Shown in pieces: positions 36,218 through 45,391 of a DNA stretch of 64,000 nt. This DNA is from Gammaproteobacteria bacterium UBA7310. Its GTDB lineage: Bacteria > Pseudomonadota > Gammaproteobacteria > Pseudomonadales > Ketobacteraceae. The DNA is taken from positions 62,001 through 126,000 of the forward strand of contig DKQK01000056.1 in the NCBI GenBank assembly GCA_002471665.1, given 5' to 3'. A program made the position numbers and the translations under genes. Numbering within the stretch: position 1 is the first letter of the stretch; every line of letters starts with the position of its first letter. The notes beneath the pieces were generated by a model. The model was not told where the DNA came from. It worked only from the letters and a program-made list of their open reading frames with translations, and did no database searches.

Positions 36218-37615
36218 TTACATTTTAAAGGGCGGCATACCACCACCGCCACCGGGGAAACCGCCCCCACCCATCATCCCTTTCATGCCGCGCATCATGT
36301 TCTTCATGCCGCCTTTGCCGGACATCTTTTTCATCATCTTCTGCATCTGCTTGTGCTGCTTCAACACCCGATTGATGTCCGGGATCTGGGTGCCGGAACC
36401 CGCTGCGATGCGCTTTTTGCGCGAACCGTTGATGACATCCGGAAAGCGGCGCTCGTGGGGTGTCATGGAGTAGATGATGGCTTCCATCCGCGACAGTTCC
36501 TTATCCGCCACACCGCCCTGCTGGGCCATCTGTGCCATGCCGCCCATGCCCGGCAATTTGTCCAGCATGCCGGCCATGCCGCCCAATTTTTTCATCTGTT
36601 GGAACTGCTCCAGCAGATCTTCCAGATCAAAGCCCTTACCCTTCTTGAGCTTCTTGGCCAGTTTATCGGCTTTATCCTTGTCCAGCTTGCGTTCTGCTTC
36701 TTCCACCAGGCTCAGCACATCGCCCATGCCGAGAATCCGGGACGCTATCCGATCCGGATAGAAGGGTTCCAGGGCATCCGTCTTTTCGCCCATACCGATG
36801 AATTTGATGGGTTTGCCGGTAATATGCCGCACCGAGAGGGCAGCACCGCCACGGGCATCACCATCGGCCTTGGTCAGCACCACGCCGGTCAGCGGTAACG
36901 CATCATTGAAGGCCTTGGCGGTATTGGCGGCGTCCTGACCGGTCATGGAATCCACCACAAACAGGGTTTCCACCGGTTTTATGGCACTGTGCAGTGCCTT
37001 GATCTCGTTCATCATGTCTTCATCGATGGCGAGACGGCCGGCGGTATCGATGATCACCACATCCGCATGCAGCTTACGGGCTTCACCAATGGCTCGGTTG
37101 GCAATGTCCACCGGGTTTTCTTCCGTGGAGGACGTCACAAACAGCGCCCCCACTTCGCCGGCCAGGGTTTCCAATTGCTTGATGGCGGCTGGTCGGTACA
37201 CATCGGCACTGGTTACCAGCACCTTTTTCTTTTCCCTTTCCTTCAGGTACTTGGCCAGCTTGCCCACCGTGGTGGTTTTACCCGCCCCCTGCAGGCCCGC
37301 CATCAGAACCACCGCCGGTGGCTGCACATTCAATTTGAGGGCGTCGTTGGCATCCCCCATCATGTGCACCAGTTCCTGGTTCACGATCTTGATGAACACC
37401 TGGCCCGGGCTCAGGCTCTTCATGACCTCCTGCCCGACGGCACGCTCCTTCACCTTGTCGATGAATGCCTTCACCACCGGCAGGGCAACGTCTGCCTCCA
37501 GCAAGGCCATTCTGACTTCCCGCAGGGTCTCTTTGATGTTGTCCTCGGTGAGACGCGCCTTGCCGGTTACACTGCGCAGGCTGCTACTGAGGCGTTCGGT
37601 CAGGTTATCAAACAT
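36218..37615 (-). CDS. ffh: Signal recognition particle protein Ffh
   Basis: 465-residue SRP GTPase that targets membrane proteins co-translationally with 4.5S RNA. N domain (1-85), G domain with P-loop GLQGAGKTTT, DTAGR and TKADG motifs, then the M domain from about 300 with the methionine-rich MKKMSGKGG tail. The extreme C-terminus is strongly Gly/Met-rich (GGGGFPGGGGGMPP). Upstream of rpsP as in Pseudomonas; divergent from ypjD-like. Confidence 0.98.
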   Translation of the reverse strand: MFDNLTERLSSSLRSVTGKARLTEDNIKETLREVRMALLEADVALPVVKAFIDKVKERAVGQEVMKSLSPGQVFIKIVNQELVHMMGDANDALKLNVQPPAVVLMAGLQGAGKTTTVGKLAKYLKEREKKKVLVTSADVYRPAAIKQLETLAGEVGALFVTSSTEENPVDIANRAIGEARKLHADVVIIDTAGRLAIDEDMMNEIKALHSAIKPVETLFVVDSMTGQDAANTAKAFNDALPLTGVVLTKADGDARGGAALSVRHITGKPIKFIGMGEKTDALEPFYPDRIASRILGMGDVLSLVEEAERKLDKDKADKLAKKLKKGKGFDLEDLLEQFQQMKKLGGMAGMLDKLPGMGGMAQMAQQGGVADKELSRMEAIIYSMTPHERRFPDVINGSRKKRIAAGSGTQIPDINRVLKQHKQMQKMMKKMSGKGGMKNMMRGMKGMMGGGGFPGGGGGMPPFKM

Positions 37616-37738
37616 AATTCTGTCTTCATTGGCTGCTAAAAACTTGAACTGGCAAGTATAACGCAGCCAGTTTCATTATTGACAGCCTTGTGAGAAACTT
37701 AGCCCTTAAACGAAACCGGTAAGGAGCAACACCGCGCC

Positions 37739-38545
37739 GTGAGTATGGCGACCGTTGCAGGCATTCTGGCCTGCCTTTGCTACGGCATATCCACCGTACT
37801 GATAATCAAAAGCCTCAAGACCGATGTTCCGGTTAATCGCCCCGCCCTGCTGGGGACGGCAACGGTGGGCCTGATCCTTCACGCCTATTTTCTGTACGGT
37901 GCGCTGCTGCAGGCAAACGGCATTCAGCTGGGGGTGACCACCATGGCGTCCCTGTTTGCCCTGGTCCTGGCCGCCACCGGGACCGCTGTTGCCTATTTCC
38001 GCCACATTGAATCACTGCTGGCCCCGGCTTACCCCACGGCCATTGTCGGGCTGTTGATTGCCCTGCTGTTTAACGACCACCTGATCCCCAATCCACACCT
38101 GGGGCGGGGTGTCATTGCCCATATACTGTTATCCATATCCGCTTATTGCGTGCTGGCGCTGGCGCTGTCACAGGCCATTTTGCTGTGGATTCAGAACTAT
38201 CAACTGAAGCATCGACACCTGCACGACGTGATTAATTTGCTGCCCCCCATTCAGACCATGGAAAGCACCCTGTTCGATCTCATTTCCATCAGCATGGTTC
38301 TGCTCACCCTGGCCATCGGCACCGGCTTTATCTTCGTGGACGATTTTTTCGCCCAGCACCTGCTTCACAAAACGGTGTTTGCCCTGGGGGCCTGGGCGGT
38401 ACTCTGGCTGTTGCTGTTCGGGCGCAACCTGTGGGGCTGGCGTGGTATGGTGGCGGTGAAATGGACCATGACCGGATTCGTGCTGCTCACCCTGGGCTAT
38501 TTCGGCTCCAAGGTGATGCTTGAAGTCATTCTGAATCGCGTATAA
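37739..38545 (+). CDS. YpjD/CcsA-like cytochrome c assembly family membrane protein
   Basis: 268 residues, about eight transmembrane helices. It belongs to the CcsA/CcmC-like haem-handling superfamily; the family aromatic/His features appear in the C-terminal half (LLHKTVFALGAWAVLWLLLFGRNLWGWRG region, with conserved histidines). The ffh-divergent position followed by a CorC-like gene is the usual place of ypjD in gammaproteobacteria. GTG start with AAGGAG 12 bases upstream. Function in the family is not settled. Confidence 0.9.
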   Translation: MSMATVAGILACLCYGISTVLIIKSLKTDVPVNRPALLGTATVGLILHAYFLYGALLQANGIQLGVTTMASLFALVLAATGTAVAYFRHIESLLAPAYPTAIVGLLIALLFNDHLIPNPHLGRGVIAHILLSISAYCVLALALSQAILLWIQNYQLKHRHLHDVINLLPPIQTMESTLFDLISISMVLLTLAIGTGFIFVDDFFAQHLLHKTVFALGAWAVLWLLLFGRNLWGWRGMVAVKWTMTGFVLLTLGYFGSKVMLEVILNRV

Positions 38546-38561
38546 CAGGCTAAAGATTCCC

Positions 38562-39854
38562 TTGAACGACATACCCATATCCATATTGTTCAGCATTCTG
38601 GGCGTTTTGATACTCCTGTCTGCCTTCTTTTCCAGCTCGGAAACCGGAATGATGTCCCTCAACCGCTACCGTCTGCGGCATCAGGTGAAGAGCAAGGATC
38701 GCGCGGCCATGCGGGTGGATGACCTGCTGAACCGGCCGGACCGGCTGATTGGCGTGATCCTGATCGGCAACAATTTCGTCAACATACTGGCATCGTCCAT
38801 CGCCACCATCATCGCCATGCGCCTGTGGGGCGATGGTGGCATTGCCATCGCCACCGGTGTCCTGACCCTGGTGATTCTGGTGTTTGCCGAAGTGACACCG
38901 AAAACCCTGGCCGCACTAAAACCGGAAGCCATTGCCTTTCCTGCCAGTCTGATTCTGAAGCCCCTGCTGACGCTGCTCTATCCCTTTGTGTGGCTGGTGA
39001 ATGCGATCAGCAACGGCCTTCTGCGGTTAGTGGGTGTCAATGCCGAAGAAATCGGCAGCGATCACCTGAGCCGGGAGGAATTGCGCACGGTGGTAACCGA
39101 ATCCAGCGCCATTTTGCCCAAGCGCCATAAGGGGATGCTGCTCAGCATCCTGGACCTGGAAGAGGTCACTGTTGACGACATCATGATCCCCAAGCATGAG
39201 GTCATCGGCATTGATCTGGACGAAGATACCGACGACATCATCAAGGCTTTGCAGTCAACCCAGCATACCCGCCTGCCGGTCTTTAAATCCGACCTGAACT
39301 CGCCGGTGGGAGTGCTCCACCTGCGTAAAATCAGCCGCCTGCTGATGGACGACGACCTGAACAAGGCCAAAATTATGCAGCAGGCGGTGGAGCCCTATTT
39401 TGTGCCGGAAGGCACACCACTGCATGTACAACTGGTGAATTTTCAGAAAGTGAAACGCCGCATGGGCTTTGTGGTGGATGAGTATGGCGATGTGCAGGGC
39501 ATCGTAACCCTGGAGGACATTCTGGAGGAAATCGTTGGGGAATTTACCACTGACTATGCCGCCAGCAGCCAGGATATCCATCCCCAGGAAGACGGCTCTT
39601 ACATCATTGACGGTATGGCCACCATTCGCGATATCAACAAGGCGTTGAAGTGGCATCTGCCCACCAAGGGGCCAAAGACTCTGAACGGGCTGATCACCGA
39701 GCATCTGGAAACCATTCCCGAACACAACCTGTGCTTCACCATCGGCAACTACCGTTTTGAAACCATGCAGATCAAAGACAACCTGGTTAAAACCGCCCGC
39801 GTTGCCAGCACCAAAAGCAGCGCCAAAAAGAAGGCTATTTCGGTAACACCATAA
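38562..39854 (+). CDS. HlyC/CorC (CNNM) family transporter-associated protein
   Basis: 430 residues from a TTG start (38562). N-terminal DUF21/CNNM membrane domain (1-185, about four helices with SAFFSSSETGMMSLNRYRLR), a CBS pair (about 195-330) and a C-terminal CorC_HlyC domain (345-415, DGSYIIDGMATIRDINKAL). Family members are Mg2+/Co2+ exporters or regulators of efflux. It lies 16 bp after the YpjD-like gene and its 3' end overlaps the convergent FHA gene by 20 bp. Together with mgtE it gives two Mg-handling loci. Confidence 0.92.
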   Translation: MNDIPISILFSILGVLILLSAFFSSSETGMMSLNRYRLRHQVKSKDRAAMRVDDLLNRPDRLIGVILIGNNFVNILASSIATIIAMRLWGDGGIAIATGVLTLVILVFAEVTPKTLAALKPEAIAFPASLILKPLLTLLYPFVWLVNAISNGLLRLVGVNAEEIGSDHLSREELRTVVTESSAILPKRHKGMLLSILDLEEVTVDDIMIPKHEVIGIDLDEDTDDIIKALQSTQHTRLPVFKSDLNSPVGVLHLRKISRLLMDDDLNKAKIMQQAVEPYFVPEGTPLHVQLVNFQKVKRRMGFVVDEYGDVQGIVTLEDILEEIVGEFTTDYAASSQDIHPQEDGSYIIDGMATIRDINKALKWHLPTKGPKTLNGLITEHLETIPEHNLCFTIGNYRFETMQIKDNLVKTARVASTKSSAKKKAISVTP

Positions 39855-40695
39855 ACCCCACAGCGGCGGCGACAATCACTACCACCACCACGACACCGAT
39901 GATCAGCGGGGCCTTGCTCTTGGGTGCCGGCGCCGACACATGCTGCTCCACTGCAGAACTGGTTTTTGGAATAGAGGGTGTGACAGGTTTCGCCGCTGCA
40001 GGTGCCGCCCGGGGAATAGGCGCCGCCCGGAACACCGTCGCCTCATCATCGTCCTCATCCTCTTCCACGGCATTGGTGGCCCCCAAGGGCCCGGCCACCA
40101 GAAACGTCAAATGGTCGAAACTGATTCTGTCACCGGGCTTCAACACCTGCTCACCGATGGTTTGCCCGTTGACACAGGTACCATTGGAGGACTGCAAATC
40201 CACCAGCCGCAGTACACCACCCTTCAGGTTGATCTCGGCATGCCGCCGGGACATATGGGCGTCACTGATCTGGATGTCACAGCTACTGGAGCGGCCAAAC
40301 ACCATGGAACCGTGAATAGCAATGCTTTTGCCCTTCAAAGGGCCGGACAGGGCCATGATGCTCCAGTCAGAACGGGCAGGCGTTGCCGGCTCCGCTTTGT
40401 CGGCAGCGGTTTTCGGCTCATTAATCACCAGCTCAACGTTGGCCAGCTTGATCGTATCCCCGGCCCGCAACTGAAAGTGCGCTTTTATCTTGTTGCCGTT
40501 AACACTGGTGCCCTGGTAACTGCCTAGATCCGACAGATATAACGCGTCACCATCCTTGCGAATTTCCGCATGCTGCGGCTCAATCCCCTCTTCCTTAATC
40601 ACAATGTGATTCTTGGGATCGGAACCGAGAGTGGTTACCGACTCCACCAACCAAACGGCAGGCTGACGTTGATCCTTGAATTGCAGCTTTAACAT
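39835..40695 (-). CDS. Membrane-anchored tandem FHA-domain protein
   Basis: 286 residues. Two forkhead-associated domains: FHA1 about 1-95 (TTLGSDPKNHIVI, QHAEIRKDG, LGSYQGTSVNG) and FHA2 about 115-205 (VFGRSSSCDIQI, MSRRHAEI, SSNGTCVNG). FHA2 has the canonical GR..SRRH..SSNGT phosphothreonine set; FHA1 is degenerate (GS for GR, PQHAE for SRRHAE). An acidic/Ala-Pro linker leads to one C-terminal helix (about 260-284, IIGVVVVVVIVAAAVGFMVL), so it is tail-anchored with the FHAs in the cytoplasm. No kinase or type VI genes are nearby. Confidence 0.9.
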   Translation of the reverse strand: MLKLQFKDQRQPAVWLVESVTTLGSDPKNHIVIKEEGIEPQHAEIRKDGDALYLSDLGSYQGTSVNGNKIKAHFQLRAGDTIKLANVELVINEPKTAADKAEPATPARSDWSIMALSGPLKGKSIAIHGSMVFGRSSSCDIQISDAHMSRRHAEINLKGGVLRLVDLQSSNGTCVNGQTIGEQVLKPGDRISFDHLTFLVAGPLGATNAVEEDEDDDEATVFRAAPIPRAAPAAAKPVTPSIPKTSSAVEQHVSAPAPKSKAPLIIGVVVVVVIVAAAVGFMVLPK

Positions 40696-40825
40696 GACCT
40701 GAATTGCGCTCCCTGTTAACGCGGGCTGGTTTCACTGGCTGACGGCTAAAGGTGTAAATCCCTGATTAATAACAACAGTATAGATCGACTGCTTGGAAAG
40801 CAAAGTGGAATTCGGAAAGCCGTTC

Positions 40826-41794
40826 TCATTGGGATACACGGATATCTTCTCCCAGCAGGTTTTGCAGTTGACGCTCCGCCAGGCGCACGGTTTTCTCCCC
40901 TTCGGCGATGGCCTCCTCGGCACGGTAAAACTCCATCAATCCGATATGCACCAGGCGGGGGCTTAACACCAGGTCAGCGGGATCCCCCGCCATGCGGCTG
41001 CGGGTAATACGATCCTGCATGATATTGAGCGACGTTGCCACCACCTCCATCATGCCGGGCGTGGTGTCCGCAGCACTTGCGGTATCTTTGGAACCACTGT
41101 CACTGAACATCTGCGACACCTTTTTAAAGAAATCAGACTCCGCAAGCCGGATCTGCTTTTGATCCTCACTCTCCGGTGGCTTGGTGCTCTGTTCGGTAAA
41201 TTCGTCGCCCACACGGCGGGCACCGCGCATATGCTTACCCACGATCTCGGTATTCAGGTTCACCGCAATCACCACATCAGCCCCCATGGCCCGGCACAGG
41301 GACACCGGCACCGGGTTAACCAGGCCGCCGTCCACCAGATAGCGCCCACTACTGGTTCGATAAGGCGTGAACAAACCAGGCAGGGAAATGGACGAGCGAA
41401 TGGCCTCCGCCAGGTGGCCGTGCTGCAGCCAGATTTCCCGCCCGGTCTCCAGGTCAGTGGCCACAGCGGCGAAGGACTTGTCGAGCTGCTCGAAGGTTAA
41501 ATCGGGCATATTGTCTTCAAAAAACTGAAACACCTTACGGCCTTCTATCAGGCCGCCACTGAATTTAACATCCAGCAAGCTCACCACATCCCGCCACCCG
41601 AGACCCACAACCCAGTCCTCCAGCGCCTGCAACTGATTCGCCGCGTAGCAGGCGCCCACCAAAGCGCCAATGCTGGTACCGGCCACCACATTGGGTTCGA
41701 TACCCATGTTTTTTAATTGTTTGAGTACACCGATGTGAGACCAGCCACGGGCAGAGCCACTGCCCAGGGCGATACCAATTTTCAGGGGAGGCAT
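40826..41794 (-). CDS. Patatin-like phospholipase (RssA-like)
   Basis: 322-residue serine lipid hydrolase. Oxyanion loop GSGSARGWSHIG (11-22), nucleophile S41 in GTSIG, catalytic D155 in DGGLVNP. Matches the RssA/NTE bacterial group. No signal peptide. Residues about 185-235 are a charged, low-complexity insertion. Its ATG overlaps the stop of the upstream MBL gene (TAATG), so the two are translationally coupled. Substrate unknown, probably lysophospholipid or phospholipid. Confidence 0.92.
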   Translation of the reverse strand: MPPLKIGIALGSGSARGWSHIGVLKQLKNMGIEPNVVAGTSIGALVGACYAANQLQALEDWVVGLGWRDVVSLLDVKFSGGLIEGRKVFQFFEDNMPDLTFEQLDKSFAAVATDLETGREIWLQHGHLAEAIRSSISLPGLFTPYRTSSGRYLVDGGLVNPVPVSLCRAMGADVVIAVNLNTEIVGKHMRGARRVGDEFTEQSTKPPESEDQKQIRLAESDFFKKVSQMFSDSGSKDTASAADTTPGMMEVVATSLNIMQDRITRSRMAGDPADLVLSPRLVHIGLMEFYRAEEAIAEGEKTVRLAERQLQNLLGEDIRVSQ

Positions 41795-42822
41795 TATAAA
41801 GACTCCTGTAATGACAAGACCGCACCGCGCCCGGGTAGATACACCGGCACGTCTGCGGGCAACACTGTTTCGATTTTTCGCACCAGCGCCTTCAGGTCCA
41901 AACCGGGCGCAGGCTGAGTCACTGTCTGGGAATAGTCATCCCAAAACACATCCCAATGCAATAGTACAACCTGCCGGGGCTGCAAAACGCGCAGCAATGA
42001 CACCGGATAATCCTGCAGGCGATTGTGGTTGGCAACCCCTAACAGTGCCAGATCCACCGGTTTGCCGTCCTCCGGCAACCCGTGGGGAGGATAACCCTCC
42101 ATGGGATCTGCCGCCGAGCTCTGATAATACACACGAAACCGGGTTTGCCCTGAAGCCAGAAAATCCAGCACAAAACTGAGGGTCTGCCCCGACTGCCAAT
42201 CCATTACAGTACGGGGAGATTGCGCCAGTGGCTGGGTTATCCGATCGCTGCTGAACACCCGGCCCAACAGATGAGGCGCGTGGCCGGATAACAGGGGCAT
42301 GATACGCAGGGAATCATTGATGGCAACCCAGTGACCTGCCTGCCCGTTCAGTGCCACCAGCCGGCCGGGATCGATCACCGACAGCAGTGAATTGCGCAAG
42401 GTTTCACTGCCGTACACCTTTACTGTCGAATCTACTTGCGCGGCAATGTAGGGCACATCCATTGCGTGATCATGATGGGCGTGCGCTACCAGAATGGCAT
42501 CCAGATCATTGGTGGCCGGCAGATATCGATCAATGACATCCTCACGTACCACCAGATCCCGCAACAGAATCCAATCTTTTATGGGCGGGTTGGAAAAGAA
42601 AGGATCAGCCAGCACCGACTGACCGGCATTCTGCAGGTGGACACCACCGGCTCCCAGAAAAACCATATTGAGCCAGGCAGGGTCAGCGGGCTGCTCGGGA
42701 TAGGGCCCGGCTGCAATGGGGATGATGGGGGGTGGTACGGTGAGTGATACGGTGTCAGATTGCTTCTCGCACCCCCACAGGCACAGTACCACGAGCAGGC
42801 CCAATGGCAGCAGCAACGGCAC
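41794..42822 (-). CDS. MBL-fold metallo-hydrolase lipoprotein (UlaG/NAPE-PLD-like)
   Basis: 342 residues. N-terminal lipobox LWGC at about residues 15-18 predicts a lipoprotein. The metallo-beta-lactamase signature HAHHDHAMD is intact (near 113), with further metal ligands in SGHAPH and LLHWD. The YxxSSAADPMEG insert suggests the UlaG/NAPE-PLD-like group that cleaves phosphodiester or ester bonds. Coupling to a patatin phospholipase implies a shared lipid role (inference). GTG start, with AGG eight bases upstream. Confidence 0.85.
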   Translation of the reverse strand: MPLLLPLGLLVVLCLWGCEKQSDTVSLTVPPPIIPIAAGPYPEQPADPAWLNMVFLGAGGVHLQNAGQSVLADPFFSNPPIKDWILLRDLVVREDVIDRYLPATNDLDAILVAHAHHDHAMDVPYIAAQVDSTVKVYGSETLRNSLLSVIDPGRLVALNGQAGHWVAINDSLRIMPLLSGHAPHLLGRVFSSDRITQPLAQSPRTVMDWQSGQTLSFVLDFLASGQTRFRVYYQSSAADPMEGYPPHGLPEDGKPVDLALLGVANHNRLQDYPVSLLRVLQPRQVVLLHWDVFWDDYSQTVTQPAPGLDLKALVRKIETVLPADVPVYLPGRGAVLSLQESL

Positions 42823-42830
42823 CGGACGGC

Positions 42831-44012
42831 CTACAGTGTCACCTCAACCGCTGCCGCCACCCGACAGGCCTTGCCCACAGCGGTCTCCACATCCGGTGCC
42901 AGCGCCAGCGCCACTCCCAGCCGGCGGCTGCCATCGATATCCGGCTTGCCGAACAAACGCAACTGCGTATCCGGCTCACGCAGGGCAGCGGTCAGGTTAC
43001 CGTACTGCATGGTGGTGGATGTCCCCTTTACCAAAATCACTGCCGATGCCGCCGGTCCAAACTGCCGGATAACCGGAATGGGCAAGCCAAGAATGGCACG
43101 GGCATGCAAAGCGAACTCAGACAGGTCCTGGGAGATCAAGGTCACCATGCCGGTATCGTGGGGGCGAGGTGAAACCTCACTGAAAATCACATCATCGCCT
43201 TTCACAAACAACTCCACGCCGAACAGACCGCGGCCGCCCAACGCTTCGGTTATGGCAGCCCCCACCTGCTGGGCTTTCTGCAGTGCCGCCTCAGTCATGG
43301 GTTGCGGCTGCCAGGATTCACGGTAATCTCCCTCTTCCTGGCGGTGCCCCACCGGTTCACAAAAGGTGGTGCCACCTTCATGGCGTACCGTCAACAGTGT
43401 GATTTCAAAATCGAAGTCAACAAAGCCTTCCACAATCACCTTGCCGGCACCGGCGCGGCCGCCCTGCTGCGCGTAGTCCCAGGCTTTATCGATGTCGGCC
43501 TGGTTTTTTACCGTACTCTGGCCTTTACCGGAGGAACTCATGATGGGTTTGACCACACAGGGCAGCCCCACCTGCTCAATGGCGGCCAGGTATTCCTCTT
43601 TGCTGGCGGCAAACTGATAAGGCGACGTTTTCAAACCCAGCTCTTCTGCCGCCAGGCGCCGAATACCCTCGCGGTTCATGGTCAGTTGGGTTGCCCGCGC
43701 GGTGGGCACCACGTTGAAACCTTCCCGCTCCAGGGCCACCAGGGTATCGGTGGCAATGGCTTCAATCTCGGGCACAATGTAATCCGGCTTTTCCTGCTCG
43801 ATCACCGCTCGCAGGGCAGCGCCGTCCAACATGGAGATAACATGGCTGCGATGGGCCACCTGCATGGCCGGTGCATTGTCGTAACGATCCACGGCAATCA
43901 CTTCGCACCCCAGGCGCTGCAATTCAATTACCACTTCTTTGCCCAGCTCTCCGCAGCCACACATCAGCACCCGGGTGGCGCTGACAGAAAGCGGTGTTCC
44001 AATGGTCGTCAT
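42831..44012 (-). CDS. purT: Formate-dependent phosphoribosylglycinamide formyltransferase PurT
   Basis: ATP-grasp enzyme making formyl-GAR from GAR and formate in purine synthesis. 393 residues, matching E. coli PurT (392). Pre-ATP-grasp domain (VLMCGCGELGKEVVIELQRLG), ATP-binding loop SSSGKGQST, and metal-binding ELFVKGDDVIFSEVSPRPHDTG. The ATG at 44012 is preceded by AAGGAT; the ATG at 44030 adds six residues. purL, a later step of the same pathway, lies 6 kb away. Confidence 0.96.
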   Translation of the reverse strand: MTTIGTPLSVSATRVLMCGCGELGKEVVIELQRLGCEVIAVDRYDNAPAMQVAHRSHVISMLDGAALRAVIEQEKPDYIVPEIEAIATDTLVALEREGFNVVPTARATQLTMNREGIRRLAAEELGLKTSPYQFAASKEEYLAAIEQVGLPCVVKPIMSSSGKGQSTVKNQADIDKAWDYAQQGGRAGAGKVIVEGFVDFDFEITLLTVRHEGGTTFCEPVGHRQEEGDYRESWQPQPMTEAALQKAQQVGAAITEALGGRGLFGVELFVKGDDVIFSEVSPRPHDTGMVTLISQDLSEFALHARAILGLPIPVIRQFGPAASAVILVKGTSTTMQYGNLTAALREPDTQLRLFGKPDIDGSRRLGVALALAPDVETAVGKACRVAAAVEVTL

Positions 44013-44022
44013 AGTCAGATCC

Positions 44023-44223
44023 TTATGCATTGCTCTGGCGCAACCGCGCTTCTACATTGCGCAAAATGTCGCGTTTACCCTCGTTGTCCACATAACCCCA
44101 CTGGGTGATCTCCCGGCCAGAGCGCAGACATCCGATACACACGTCATCCTCGTCGAGGGCGCACACGCCCACACAGGGTGACAAGACTATCTCCGGTTTA
44201 ACCTTACTACTGGAATCGTTCAT
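44023..44223 (-). CDS. DUF1289 Cys-rich small protein
   Basis: 66 residues. Cys motif SPCVGVCALDEDDVCIGCLRS (CxxxC-x7-CxxC) is the DUF1289 signature, likely binding Zn or Fe-S, followed by EITQWGY. Overlaps the end of the carbonic anhydrase-like gene by 17 bp, so co-transcribed and probably coupled. Function unknown in the family. Confidence 0.88.
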   Translation of the reverse strand: MNDSSSKVKPEIVLSPCVGVCALDEDDVCIGCLRSGREITQWGYVDNEGKRDILRNVEARLRQSNA

Positions 44224-44740
44224 CTGTCTGGAAGTCCCGCTGATACCGTTTAAAATTTTCCACGTAATGCAAAGCACTCATCTTGATGATCATCTCGTGC
44301 TTTTGGGTCAACTCTTTCACGACTTTGCCCGGCGACCCCAACACCATGCTGTTATCGGGAATGACCTTGCCTTCAGGCACCAGCGCATTGGCCCCGATAA
44401 TACAGTTCTTGCCTATCTTGGCATTGTTCAACACCACGGCGTTAATACCGATCAGGGTGTTGTCGCCGATTTCACAGCCATGCAGCATCACTTTGTGCCC
44501 GACGGTGACCCCCTTGCCGATGTTCATGGGGATACCGGCATCGGTATGCAGTACCGAGCCATCCTGGATATTGGTACCCTCCCCGATGGTGATGGGGTCA
44601 TTATCGCCACGCACCACACAGTTGAACCAGATGCTGGCGTTGTTTTCCAGAATAACAGAGCCGATCACCGTGGCATTGTGGGCAACAAAATAATCTTCAC
44701 CCCGTATTTCAACCTGCTTTTCGCCCAACCGATAGATCAT
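44207..44740 (-). CDS. Gamma carbonic anhydrase family protein (YrdA-like)
   Basis: 177-residue left-handed beta-helix trimer. Hexapeptide repeats (VIGSVILENNASIWFNCVVRGD through IGKNCIIGANALVPEG) with zinc ligands H (LHTDAGIP), H (VGHKVML) and H (HGC). Members of the YrdA/PaaY group may have weak carbonic anhydrase or thioesterase activity. Part of the NudL-yrdA-DUF1289-purT strand. Confidence 0.93.
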   Translation of the reverse strand: MIYRLGEKQVEIRGEDYFVAHNATVIGSVILENNASIWFNCVVRGDNDPITIGEGTNIQDGSVLHTDAGIPMNIGKGVTVGHKVMLHGCEIGDNTLIGINAVVLNNAKIGKNCIIGANALVPEGKVIPDNSMVLGSPGKVVKELTQKHEMIIKMSALHYVENFKRYQRDFQTDERFQ

Positions 44741-44758
44741 GTATTACCTCTTATGTTC

Positions 44759-45391
44759 TTATTCAACATTACGCGTATCACTGCCCTCGGTGCCGTTGCC
44801 GCCGATCACGTTCGGCATCACCAGTTCAAAACCGGTATCGAATATCCGATTGAAGCAATCGGTAATAAAGTACGCGGTCAAACCCCAGATTTCATAACCC
44901 TGGTAGTGATAGCAGGGGATACGATAGCGCACCCCCAGATACTCTTTTACGGTGAAATCCGGCGGCGGTGTTTCCAGAAAATAACGCAGCGGTACCCGGA
45001 AGATGCTGTCGATCTCATCCTCACTGGCTACCAACTCCAATTGGTGGGGAATAATACCGATTACGGGCACAACTTTCAGTCCCATTTTCGATACTGACTC
45101 GGGCATGGCCCCAACCAACTCCACCTGTTCCGGCGGCAGCCGGATCTCCTCGAAGCTTTCCCGCAGGGCGGTGTGGTAGACGTCATCGTCGTCCACATCC
45201 CGTTTACCACCTGGAAAAGCCACTTCGCCGGCATGACTGGTCAAATGATCAGCGCGCCGGGTTAAAATCACGTCCGGCTCCCGGTGATCGGTGATGGCAA
45301 TCAACACTGCTGCGTGGGCATTGTTCAAGACATCAGCAGCGGGCAGATGCCGGGGGGCCTGTGTTCGAATTCGGGACAACCAGTCCGCCAT
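44759..45391 (-). CDS. CoA pyrophosphatase (NudL-type Nudix hydrolase)
   Basis: 210 residues. Nudix box AFPGGKRD...ALRESFEEI with the NudL-type upstream motif LTRRADHLTSHAGEVAFPGGK. The first box Glu is Asp, as in many NudL proteins. Would cleave CoA or acyl-CoA to 3',5'-ADP and phosphopantetheine. The ATG at 45391 has GGAGG four bases upstream and fits the family; a longer frame to 45535 adds 48 unrelated residues. First gene of the minus-strand run towards purT. Confidence 0.9.
   Translation of the reverse strand: MADWLSRIRTQAPRHLPAADVLNNAHAAVLIAITDHREPDVILTRRADHLTSHAGEVAFPGGKRDVDDDDVYHTALRESFEEIRLPPEQVELVGAMPESVSKMGLKVVPVIGIIPHQLELVASEDEIDSIFRVPLRYFLETPPPDFTVKEYLGVRYRIPCYHYQGYEIWGLTAYFITDCFNRIFDTGFELVMPNVIGGNGTEGSDTRNVE

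Noticed and set aside
44105..45097. 330-codon plus-strand frame opposite DUF1289, gamma carbonic anhydrase and NudL
   Set aside because: It spans three real genes in antisense and contains no recognisable domain.
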